From Pseudoselenomonas ruminantium (GTDB lineage Bacteria; Bacillota; Negativicutes; Selenomonadales; Selenomonadaceae): 38,098 nt of DNA. Position numbers and translations under genes: made by a program. How positions within the stretch are numbered: the first letter of the stretch is position 1; each line of letters starts with the position of its first letter. Shown piece by piece: positions 30,376 through 37,127 of this stretch. The notes under the pieces are model-generated. The model saw only the letters and a list, made by a program, of their open reading frames with translations, made no database searches and had not been told where the DNA came from. Where the stretch lies: positions 1 through 38,098 of the forward strand of contig CACZIV010000023.1 in the NCBI GenBank assembly GCA_902781305.1, given 5' to 3'.

Positions 30376-31362
30376 TTACCACTTGCCACTGCGAGGACGG
30401 ATGGATACGTCACCGGCCAGCACTTTTTTCCGGCCTTCTTTCGTATCTACGAGCAAAGCGCCGTCCTCATCAATATCGACTGCCTTGCCGAAATAAACCT
30501 CGCCGTCCCGCACGCCGATAACCTTGACTTCCTGCCCGAGCGTGATGCTGTACTTGCGCCATTCCTGCAGCACCGGCGCAAAGCCCTGCGCCTGCACCTG
30601 CGCATATAAATCATCCATAGCCCGCAGCACGGCCTGAAAGAACTTCACGCGGGGCAAAGGTTCGCCCTTCATCATGCACAGCGATGCTGCCACGTCGCGA
30701 ATGTCCTCAGGAAATTCTGACTGGTCAATATTGACGTTGATACCCGTGCCGATGACGATGTAATTGATACCATCCATCTCAGCACTCATTTCCGTCAGAA
30801 TGCCCACAAGCTTTTTATTCTCATAAAGCAGGTCATTGGGCCATTTGATGCCCGGCTCAAGGCCAAATTCCGTCATGGCCCTGGCCACGGCTACCGCTGC
30901 CATCAGCGTGCATTTCGGCGCTTCCTGCGGCAGGAACCTGGGCCGCAGAATGACGGAAAACCAAATGCCCTTGCCTTTGGGCGAAAAGAACTGTCGTTCG
31001 AGTCGCCCCTTGCCGCCGGTCTGGCATTCGGCCACCACAACCGTACCTTCTGCTGCGCCCTCACGCGCCAGCCGTTTGGCTTCGTTGTTGGTGGAGTCGA
31101 TTTCCTCATGACAGATGATGTTCTGCCCGATAACGCTTGTCTGCAAATCGTGAGCGATTTCCCCAGACAGCAGCGCATCCGGCGCTTCTTTCAGCACATA
31201 ACCCTTGCGGGCATGACTTTCGATATCGTAGCCCTGCGCCCGCATTTCCTTGATGTGCTTCCAAACCGCCGTTCGGGAAACGCCCAATCGGTCTGCCATT
31301 TCCTCACCGGATATATAGTTATCCCTGCTTTCCCGCAGGATTTGCAAAATCTTATTCCGCAT
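30376..31362 (-). CDS. birA: Bifunctional biotin-protein ligase and repressor BirA
   Basis: BirA joins biotin to carrier proteins of carboxylases and, in the bifunctional form, represses biotin genes. The 328-residue protein has an N-terminal winged helix (ILRESRDNYISGEEMADRLGVSRTAVWKHI in pieces, residues about 5-60). It then has the ligase domain with EIDSTNNEAKRLA, the biotinyl-AMP loop TGGKGRLERQFFSPKGKG, KWPNDLLYENKKLVGIL and IGTGINVN, and the C-terminal SH3-like cap (VDIDEDGALLVDTKEGRKKVLAGDVSIRP in pieces). The ATG follows AAGGAGG. It heads the set with coaX, dusB and the M18 gene. The palindrome GGCAAATTTTGCC at 31419-31431 lies upstream but is not a recognised BirA operator. Confidence 0.95.
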   Translation of the reverse strand: MRNKILQILRESRDNYISGEEMADRLGVSRTAVWKHIKEMRAQGYDIESHARKGYVLKEAPDALLSGEIAHDLQTSVIGQNIICHEEIDSTNNEAKRLAREGAAEGTVVVAECQTGGKGRLERQFFSPKGKGIWFSVILRPRFLPQEAPKCTLMAAVAVARAMTEFGLEPGIKWPNDLLYENKKLVGILTEMSAEMDGINYIVIGTGINVNIDQSEFPEDIRDVAASLCMMKGEPLPRVKFFQAVLRAMDDLYAQVQAQGFAPVLQEWRKYSITLGQEVKVIGVRDGEVYFGKAVDIDEDGALLVDTKEGRKKVLAGDVSIRPRSGKW

Positions 31363-31437
31363 GACATCCTCCTTATGGATTGGTCATTTTTTCACACTAT
31401 ACGATTATACCGCCAATAGGCAAATTTTGCCATAGGC

Positions 31438-31495
31438 AAAAAAAGCGGAATGCACAGAATCTCACGCCCGCATGACGCGAAATTCTGTGCTTTCC
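31438..31495 (-). terminator. Intrinsic terminator of the exported ABM-domain gene
   Basis: GGAATGCACAGAAT (31447-31460) pairs with ATTCTGTGCTTTCC (31482-31495) with one mismatch, and CGC/GCG pairing extends it inward. On the minus strand a T7 run follows. It separates the gene from birA. Confidence 0.82.
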
Positions 31496-31566
31496 ACTTT
31501 ATCGTTTTTCTTTATTTACCTTGCAAATGCCGCTTCACTAAATCCCGGATTTCCTAAGAAGAATAC

Positions 31567-32340
31567 TTAGAACCTTTTTAACCCCTGCAAGCCCTTTTGG
31601 CTCAGCGTGATATTGGCGGGAAGGTTTTCCACCGTATGCACATTGCGGAACATCCCGGCAATTTTACTTTGGAATTCCTTAGCCTTTGCCGATTGCTGAT
31701 ACTGTTCATAGGCTGCCTTGTCCCGATAGAGCTCCATCGTATGGATGATGTTCGGATTATCGTGCTCAGCCGTCACAAACATGCCCATGACACCAGCATC
31801 TTCCCTTACGGCACGAACCGCTTCTGCCGTTGCCAAATGCTGATATTCCGCCAGTTTTTCCGGTTCCACTTCATAGCGATGCATATAGGCGACAGTTGCT
31901 GTACCGCTGTCTTTCTGTTCCAAAGCAATGCCGTTGGCCTCCATAATCCGCAGGTTCTTCAACATCGGCAGCCTTGCCGCCCGATATTCCTGAAAAGCCT
32001 CACTGGTGCTGTGAATGCGATAGGCTTCATAGCTTTCGTAAATTTCCAGCAGCCGCATTAAATCGTGATTCTTCACATCAATAGCACCATAAAGCGCATA
32101 CGTGCCCGCTTCTTTGGCTGTCTGCGGACCAACGGTCTTAGCGCCGATTGCGCCCATGGCCTGCATAGTACCCGGCGTGGATTCCAGTACAGCCCAATGT
32201 ACCATTGGCATATTGCCTTCCGGCGTGCGGATTGGATGTGCACCAACAACTGAACTAGCCATCAATATTCCTCCCAGACAGAACATTATGCCTTTTTTCC
32301 AGCCCCATGCCCCTAAAGCAATTTTCGGCAGATTTTTCAT
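31567..32340 (-). CDS. Exported protein with two ABM (YgiN-like) domains
   Basis: This 257-residue protein carries a signal peptide (residues 1-40, hydrophobic GIMFCLGGILMASSVVGA before HP). Two dimeric alpha-beta-barrel ABM domains follow: about 45-140 (VHWAVLESTPGTMQAM, then LLEIYESYEAYRIHSTSEAF) and about 150-245 (AYMHRYEVEPEKLAEYQHL, then HTMELYRDKAAYEQYQQS). Such domains occur in quinol monooxygenases and other small-aromatic enzymes, but the substrate cannot be inferred. Duplication plus export is unusual. The start is the ATG at 32338-32340 with GGAGGG seven bases ahead. The upstream in-frame ATG has no such site. A consensus promoter with paired operators lies 55 bases upstream, so it can be expressed apart from the MATE gene that precedes it. 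Confidence 0.85.
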   Translation of the reverse strand: MKNLPKIALGAWGWKKGIMFCLGGILMASSVVGAHPIRTPEGNMPMVHWAVLESTPGTMQAMGAIGAKTVGPQTAKEAGTYALYGAIDVKNHDLMRLLEIYESYEAYRIHSTSEAFQEYRAARLPMLKNLRIMEANGIALEQKDSGTATVAYMHRYEVEPEKLAEYQHLATAEAVRAVREDAGVMGMFVTAEHDNPNIIHTMELYRDKAAYEQYQQSAKAKEFQSKIAGMFRNVHTVENLPANITLSQKGLQGLKRF

Positions 32341-32374
32341 GCTCTTTCCCTCCATAAACAATCACGGAAAATTA

Positions 32375-32425
32375 ATATTGACATCATGTCATTATTATAA
32401 ACAATAAATGACACGATGTCAATAT
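32375..32425 (-). promoter_or_regulatory. Consensus promoter with two palindromic operators
   Basis: On the minus strand a perfect TTGACA (32417-32422) and a perfect TATAAT (32394-32399) are 17 bases apart. Two near-identical 13-base palindromes, TGACACGATGTCA (32409-32421, plus-strand reading) and TGACATCATGTCA (32379-32391), overlap the -35 box and the start point. Their centres are 30 bp apart, about three helical turns. The whole block forms 23-base inverted arms (32375-32397 and 32403-32425). This is the layout of a promoter closed by a dimeric repressor binding twice. Confidence 0.82.
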
Positions 32426-32439
32426 AGCAAAAAATCATT

Positions 32440-33771
32440 TTATATCACTTGAAAATTCCGCCATTTTCCCGTCCGTTCCCGCCATAGAAAAACAACAGCC
32501 CGAATTGTCCAATCCGCCGCCATTGCCAGCGCCAGACCAATTACGCCCATATTCAGTACAATGCCCAGAACATACGAAAGCAGCAGCCTGCCGCCGATGG
32601 TCGAGGCCAAGGAAACCGCCATCGTAAACCGCACATCCCCCGCCGCCCGCAAGCCATTGCTGAAAGCGCCGGAATACGGAAAAGCGCCCGCATTGAATAC
32701 ATTGTGAATCAAGACGAGCAGCAAGACCAGTTTCTTTGTCTCCGGCGCCAGTGCGTAAAAATCCAGTACAAAGGGCGTAATCGCAAGGATAAGGATATTC
32801 CAGCCCGTAGAAAAAGCCAGCGTATAGCGGCCCAGCTTGCGGAAATAATAAGCAGCCGCCTCTAAATCCCTGGCACCAACGCATTGGCCGATGACCGTTA
32901 TGAACACCGGCCCCATCGCTACGCCTGCCAATGCTGCCAGCGACCAAATACTCTGTGCTACACCATTGGCCGCAATCTGATAAGTACCAAACAGCGCCGC
33001 CATACTGGTCAGCGCCACCTTGACCAGCTGAAACACACCGCTTTCAATGCCGTTGGGTATAGCGATGGACAAAATCCGGCGCATAAGCGCGCCATTCCAC
33101 GCCAAAATCCAGCTGATACGATAAGTCACTGCCTGCGCTTTGCCAAAGCAGACCAGCGTAATCAGCACCGCCGAAACACCCCAGGCCAGCACAAATGGCC
33201 ATGCCACGCCGGCAACGCCTGCCTGCAGGACAAATATCCCTAAAAAATCTCCCACAGCGTTCAACACACAGGCAAGCGCCGTGATATACATGGTAATGCT
33301 GTTCTTCCCCAGGCTGCGGCAAATTGCCGCCCCGGCATAATAAACCGCTATAGCCGGATAACCACAAGCTGTAATCTGCAAATAGCGGACACAGGCTGCC
33401 ATCACCTCCGGCTCCACCCTGCCAAACAGCAGGGAAAGCAGCCACTCCGCACTGAACAGCACCAAACCTGTGACCGACAACGAAATCACGATACTCAGGA
33501 GCAGCATCTGACTGGCAGTTCTGCCCGCCTGCTCGTTCTCCTTGCGGCCAATGTATTGACTGATGACAACTGCCCCGCCAGAGGCCAGTGCCAAAAAGAG
33601 ATACAGAAAAATAATTTTGAACTGATTCACCAAAGCAACCCCGGACACAGCCACTTCCCCGGCATGGCTGACCATAAGTGTGTCCGTTAGCCCTACCAGC
33701 ATGACGAGCAGCTGCTCGACAAAAAGCGGCAGCATCATCGCCCGCAGCCTGCGTCCGGAAAAACGTTCCAT
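32440..33771 (-). CDS. MATE family efflux transporter
   Basis: This 443-residue inner-membrane antiporter with about twelve transmembrane helices exports organic cations or other small molecules in exchange for Na+ or H+. The family signature is present near the N-terminus (MLPLFVEQLLVMLVGLTDTL, then VSGVALVNQF) and is repeated in the second half (AIPNGIESGVFQLVK, GTYQIAANGVAQSI). GDFLGIFV and RTG-rich charged loops lie at the expected places. The frame is open 23 codons further upstream inside the preceding gene, but the ATG at 33769-33771, four bases after that gene's stop, matches family N-termini. Tight spacing to the carboxymuconolactone decarboxylase-like gene implies co-transcription. 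The substrate is unknown. Confidence 0.92.
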   Translation of the reverse strand: MERFSGRRLRAMMLPLFVEQLLVMLVGLTDTLMVSHAGEVAVSGVALVNQFKIIFLYLFLALASGGAVVISQYIGRKENEQAGRTASQMLLLSIVISLSVTGLVLFSAEWLLSLLFGRVEPEVMAACVRYLQITACGYPAIAVYYAGAAICRSLGKNSITMYITALACVLNAVGDFLGIFVLQAGVAGVAWPFVLAWGVSAVLITLVCFGKAQAVTYRISWILAWNGALMRRILSIAIPNGIESGVFQLVKVALTSMAALFGTYQIAANGVAQSIWSLAALAGVAMGPVFITVIGQCVGARDLEAAAYYFRKLGRYTLAFSTGWNILILAITPFVLDFYALAPETKKLVLLLVLIHNVFNAGAFPYSGAFSNGLRAAGDVRFTMAVSLASTIGGRLLLSYVLGIVLNMGVIGLALAMAADWTIRAVVFLWRERTGKWRNFQVI

Positions 33772-33775
33772 GCGC

Positions 33776-34213
33776 TTACTTGGCCTCGTAAACTTCCTTT
33801 GCCATGCGGAAAGCGCCCCAAGCCTTCGGCCAGCCCGCATAGAAGCCCAGCTGTGTGATGGCTTCGACCATTTCCGCCTGCGTCACGCCATTGGCTTTTG
33901 CGGTCTGGATATGGTACTTCAAAGAACTGTCGATGATACCGCTGGCCACTAATGCCGAAATCGTAATCAGGCTGCGGTCATGCAGGGAAAGAATATCATT
34001 TCGCGACCACACCTCACCAAATAAAATATCATCATTGTAACGGGCAAAATCCGGTGCAAATTCCCCCAACGCATCCCGTCCTGCTGTCTGTACGATTTTC
34101 TTTGCCATAACTTTTTCTCCTTCCTGATTTGCTGCCATCACCGGCATCATATTCGCTGCCAAAAACGCTGCTCCGCAAACTGCGGCGACAAGTTTCCTGC
34201 CCATGTTTTTCAT
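33776..34213 (-). CDS. Exported carboxymuconolactone decarboxylase-like protein
   Basis: This 145-residue protein has a signal peptide (residues about 1-28, ending PVMAA) and a CMD/AhpD-fold domain, with LHDRSLITISALVASGI, YHIQTAKANGVTQAEMVEAI and LGFYAGWPKAW as the core motifs. Relatives are cytosolic gamma-carboxymuconolactone decarboxylases or alkylhydroperoxidases. The AhpD CxxC redox pair is absent, so peroxidase activity of that type is unlikely. The likely active residues are the conserved His of the YHIQTA helix and the Asp/Arg of LHDRS. The ATG at 34211-34213 follows GGAGGAGG. It heads the operon with the MATE gene and is divergent from a LysR regulator, the usual arrangement for regulator and target. 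Confidence 0.88.
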   Translation of the reverse strand: MKNMGRKLVAAVCGAAFLAANMMPVMAANQEGEKVMAKKIVQTAGRDALGEFAPDFARYNDDILFGEVWSRNDILSLHDRSLITISALVASGIIDSSLKYHIQTAKANGVTQAEMVEAITQLGFYAGWPKAWGAFRMAKEVYEAK

Positions 34214-34256
34214 ACCATTTCCTCCTCCAATGTAAACAACGGTTTAACTTGCTTAT

Positions 34257-34285
34257 AGTATAGCTTCAGGGCATTTACCTGTCTA
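34257..34285 (-). promoter_or_regulatory. Promoter of the CMD-MATE operon
   Basis: On the minus strand TAGACA (34280-34285) and TATACT (34257-34262) are 17 bases apart. It is back to back with the lysR promoter, 37 bases away. LysR control is inferred from that arrangement. Confidence 0.65.
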
Positions 34286-34322
34286 ATACCTATTTTACAT
34301 TTTTATTCATGCTTTTTGAGCA

Positions 34323-34351
34323 TTGATGAAATGAAAGGAATGTGCTATCAT
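34323..34351 (+). promoter_or_regulatory. Promoter of the lysR gene
   Basis: TTGATG (34323-34328) and TATCAT (34346-34351) are 17 bases apart. ATGCTTTTTGAGCAT, a short palindrome, lies immediately upstream and overlaps the -35 box. It is a plausible regulator site. Confidence 0.58.
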
Positions 34352-34404
34352 AACCCCAAAATATCTGACGATTATAAGGCTATACACGAACGAAAGGACA
34401 TATT

Positions 34405-35301
34405 ATGGAACTGGATATCCGCGTACTCAAATACTTTCTGGCCGTTGCCAATGCCGGCAACATCACCCAGGCAGCCAAAGACCTCCACATCACCCAGCCA
34501 ACATTATCCCGGCAGATTATGGATTTGGAACGAAACCTTGGCTGTGAATTGTTTATCCGCAAACACAAACAACTGACCCTGTCGGACAGCGGCTTTTTGT
34601 TCCAGCAACGGGCAAAGGAAATCGCCCAGCTTGCCGACAAAGCCTGCCGTGAAATTTCCGAACAGCAGGGACAGCTGGGCGGAACCATCTCCATCGCCTG
34701 TGTGGAAAGCATCGCCTCCACTCTGCTGCCCCAAATCATGGCCGACTTCAGCAAGGAATATCCCGCTGTCAAATACGAACTTTACAGCGCAGACGGCAAT
34801 GATATCCGCGAAAAAATCGACCGTGGCAGCGTTGACCTGGGCATTCTGCTCGAACCCATCGAGGTTGCAAAATACAATTTCCTGCGCCTGCCCTGTTATG
34901 AACGCTGGGGCATTGCCATCGGTGAAGACTCCCCCCTTGCCCAAAAATCAGCCATTACCACCCAGGACATTCAATGGCTGCCCATCATCATCCCCCGCCG
35001 TACTATCGTCATTGAAGAAATTGCCAAATGGCTGGGCATTGCCGAAGAAAAGCTCAACATTGTCGCCTCCCATAACCTCCCCACCAACGGCCTGCTGCTC
35101 GTCAAACAAGGCATTGGCATCGTCATCTGCGTGGAGGGCGCCGTCTCCATCCGCCCGATGTCCGGAATCTGCTTCCGCCCCTTTCAGCCGGAACGCATCA
35201 CCGGTCATGTACTGGCCTGGAAAAAGAACCATGCCTTCTCAGCCGCCACCGCCAAGTTCCTGGATTTCGTACAAAGCAAATACGATTCTGCCATCAACTA
35301 A
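34405..35301 (+). CDS. LysR family transcriptional regulator
   Basis: This 298-residue regulator has the N-terminal winged helix-turn-helix (LKYFLAVANAGNITQAAKDL, then HITQPTLSRQIMDLERNLG, residues about 8-55), a linker helix and a periplasmic-binding-protein-like effector domain (GGTISIACVESIASTLLPQI and onward). The family would bind a small ligand and activate or repress the divergent CMD-MATE genes. The best guess for the ligand is the compound handled by that module. The ATG follows AAAGGAC. Length is typical. It ends at a terminator shared with the convergent small secreted peptide gene. Confidence 0.94.
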   Translation: MELDIRVLKYFLAVANAGNITQAAKDLHITQPTLSRQIMDLERNLGCELFIRKHKQLTLSDSGFLFQQRAKEIAQLADKACREISEQQGQLGGTISIACVESIASTLLPQIMADFSKEYPAVKYELYSADGNDIREKIDRGSVDLGILLEPIEVAKYNFLRLPCYERWGIAIGEDSPLAQKSAITTQDIQWLPIIIPRRTIVIEEIAKWLGIAEEKLNIVASHNLPTNGLLLVKQGIGIVICVEGAVSIRPMSGICFRPFQPERITGHVLAWKKNHAFSAATAKFLDFVQSKYDSAIN

Positions 35302-35339
35302 GCGGGGCTGACCGGTCAATTTGACGGTCAGCCCCGCTT
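35300..35339. terminator. Terminator after lysR, shared with the convergent operon
   Basis: AAGCGGGGCTGACCG (35300-35314) pairs perfectly with CGGTCAGCCCCGCTT (35325-35339), starting in the lysR stop codon. The T run is short (TTATTC on the plus strand), but the stem is very stable and lies where two transcripts converge. Confidence 0.75.
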
Positions 35340-35361
35340 ATTCATCTTCAGCTTTTCGATT

Positions 35362-35523
35362 TTATTTTCCGCCCTTTCGCCATGGGCATACGCCATCCTT
35401 ACAGCCATCATCACTTTGCTGATAATTGCCGTTATCGGGCGTATCACTCTCCGCCGCCATGGCCGGAACAGCTGCAGCCATAAGCAGCATAGTCAGCAGC
35501 CAAACACAGATTTTCTGTTTCAT
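35362..35523 (-). CDS. Small secreted peptide with a Cys pair (53 residues)
   Basis: The frame begins MKQKICVWLLTMLLMAAAVP with a clear signal peptide ending near AMAA, leaving about 29 mature residues. The mature part is polar and ends GCKDGVCPWRKGGK, with Cys41 and Cys46 four residues apart next to Pro-Trp. I recognise no family. The ATG at 35521-35523 follows GGGGAGGATTG, and the gene lies 24 bases after the polyferredoxin gene, so it belongs to that operon. The Cys pair and the thioredoxin-like neighbour suggest a periplasmic thiol substrate, an electron acceptor or a small metal-binding peptide. This is inference. Confidence 0.7.
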   Translation of the reverse strand: MKQKICVWLLTMLLMAAAVPAMAAESDTPDNGNYQQSDDGCKDGVCPWRKGGK

Positions 35524-35547
35524 CTTCAATCCTCCCCACTATTCGCT

Positions 35548-36411
35548 TCAATGTGTATCTGCAGCAGTCTTAGCTGCCGGATTTTTCATCCCTAAATGCA
35601 GTGCTTTTTGCGGACAAGCCTCAACGCATTGGCCGCACATAATGCACTCCGGGGAATGTGGCTGCGCTGCCGGGTCGATATCCATGGGACAAACCTTTTG
35701 GCAACGGCCACAGGACACACAGCTTTTTTCATCAAAATGCAGCCTGCAGATACTGACGACATTCAATAGACCGTAAATTGCCCCCAACGGACAAAGCATT
35801 TTGCAAAAGAAGCGGCGGATAAACAGGCAGCCGATGAGCACCACAGCCAATAGCACAGCTTTTAATACAAACAAGCCGCCGACAGCCTGCCGATACTCCG
35901 CATGCGTCAATAACAGCGACACAGCTGCCTCCAACATACCTGCCGGGCAAATGTACTCGCAAAAGGCCGGCGCTCCCACACCATTTACCATGAGGAGCAG
36001 CACCGGCAATAACAGGACAAAGATGACCAGCAACAGGTATTTCACATAGCGCAACGGTGAAAACAAGCGTCTTTTCGGCACTGGCAATTTGCTCAGCAAG
36101 TCCTGCAAAAGGCCAAAGGGACAAAGAAAGCCACAGGCAAATCTGCCCCAAAGCACGCCGAGCAGCAGCAAAAAGCCGCCGACATAAAAGCTGAATCCAT
36201 AACCGGCCGTTCCTCCGACTGCCTGCAACGCGCCCAAAGGGCAGGACAAGGTGGCTGCCGGGCAGGAATAACAATTCAGCCCCGGTGCGCACAAATTTTT
36301 GGCACTGCCCTTGTAGAGCCTGCCGGAAGTAAAATTCAGCAATTCCTGATTGGTAAGCACGGTCGCCAGCAGCTGCACAAAACGGCGATTAACCGAACGG
36401 GTGATTTTCAT
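35548..36411 (-). CDS. NapH-like polyferredoxin membrane protein
   Basis: This 287-residue inner-membrane iron-sulfur protein has about five to six transmembrane helices. Membrane-associated Cys motifs are GLNCYSCPAATLSCPLGAL (residues about 45-63), FACGFLCPFGLLQ, EYICPAGML and FCKMLCPLGAIYGL. Two cytoplasmic [4Fe-4S] sites lie near the C-terminus, SCVSCGRCQKVCPMDID and ECIMCGQCVEACPQKAL. The family (NapH, CcoG, YccM and relatives) passes electrons between cytosolic donors and extracytoplasmic acceptors. The ATG at 36409-36411 follows GGGGTGA and is four bases after the CD1871A-like gene. With the thioredoxin lipoprotein next in line, the probable role is supplying reductant to the periplasmic face. 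Confidence 0.9.
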   Translation of the reverse strand: MKITRSVNRRFVQLLATVLTNQELLNFTSGRLYKGSAKNLCAPGLNCYSCPAATLSCPLGALQAVGGTAGYGFSFYVGGFLLLLGVLWGRFACGFLCPFGLLQDLLSKLPVPKRRLFSPLRYVKYLLLVIFVLLLPVLLLMVNGVGAPAFCEYICPAGMLEAAVSLLLTHAEYRQAVGGLFVLKAVLLAVVLIGCLFIRRFFCKMLCPLGAIYGLLNVVSICRLHFDEKSCVSCGRCQKVCPMDIDPAAQPHSPECIMCGQCVEACPQKALHLGMKNPAAKTAADTH

Positions 36412-36415
36412 CTGT

Positions 36416-36556
36416 TCACCCCAATCCTATGCATTCCATACACACGCGCACAGCCTTTTGCAAAATGATCCGGGCCTCACCGCGCCACAGCCCCCACAGT
36501 ATGCAGACGACTGCCAAAGCCAGCAGCAGGCTGCGGATTTTGCCCAGTCTGGTCAC
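36416..36556 (-). CDS. CD1871A-type CxxC micro-membrane protein (46 residues)
   Basis: This short frame reads MTRLGKIRSLLLALAVVCIL, then the rest of one transmembrane helix, WRGEARIILQKAV, and ends RVCMECIGLG. The closing Cys-x-x-Cys-Ile-Gly-x-Gly (Cys39, Cys42) after a Lys-Ala helix is the hallmark of the CD1871A family, found in anaerobes beside TlpA proteins and polyferredoxins. The start is a GTG (36554-36556) whose last two bases are the first two of the tlpA TGA stop, so translation is coupled. The family function is unknown. A redox relay or metal handover between the neighbours is the natural guess. Confidence 0.85.
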   Translation of the reverse strand: MTRLGKIRSLLLALAVVCILWGLWRGEARIILQKAVRVCMECIGLG

Positions 36557-37095
36557 TTAATATACCTCTCAACCTGCTCTTTGTACTTCGCTACATCGGC
36601 ACCTACAACCTTTTCGCCAATGATGTTGCCGTCCGAATCCACAAAGATGGTCGTGGGCACGGCATCTACACCTTCCAGATACTTTAACAATTTATCGTCA
36701 GGCAGAATATTGACAAAGCCGGCATTGGCATCTTTTAAGATTTTCACAGCAGCCGCCTTGGTTTCTTTATCGTCAGAACCAATAACATCACATACAAGGC
36801 CGATAATCTGCACATCCTGTGGCATTTCCCTAGCCCATTTTCCCAGTTCCGGCATTTCACCAATGCAGGGCGGACAGAAAGTGCCCCAGATATTTACAAC
36901 CGTTATTTTTTTGCCCTTGAAAATATCCTGCGTAACGGTATTGCCTGCTACATCTACCGTTTGAAAGGCCGGGAACTTATTGCTGTCTGCCGTTTCCTGC
37001 GTTGTTTTTCCATCTTCAGCCGAACAGCCTGTAGCCAGAAAAATCGTCGAAAATACGACCATCGACATCAATAGAATTTTAAACCACTTGTGCAT
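36553..37095 (-). CDS. TlpA-like thioredoxin-fold lipoprotein
   Basis: This 180-residue lipoprotein is a periplasmic thiol-disulfide oxidoreductase. The signal peptide ends in the lipobox LATGC with Cys24, so it should be membrane anchored. The AhpC/TSA-Redoxin fold carries WGTFCPPCIGEMP with the active-site pair Cys74/Cys77, an extra Cys in LVCDVIGSDD, and the cis-Pro loop DAVPTTIFVD. The frame is open 13 codons upstream, but the ATG at 37093-37095 has AGGAGG seven bases ahead and begins the signal peptide. It starts 32 bases after the Asp-rich gene and overlaps the next gene. Its reductant is probably the polyferredoxin protein, since no CcdA/DsbD gene is nearby. Confidence 0.92.
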   Translation of the reverse strand: MHKWFKILLMSMVVFSTIFLATGCSAEDGKTTQETADSNKFPAFQTVDVAGNTVTQDIFKGKKITVVNIWGTFCPPCIGEMPELGKWAREMPQDVQIIGLVCDVIGSDDKETKAAAVKILKDANAGFVNILPDDKLLKYLEGVDAVPTTIFVDSDGNIIGEKVVGADVAKYKEQVERYIK

Positions 37096-37127
37096 AACAA
37101 ATCCTCCTCTTGCTGGCATAATAAACT

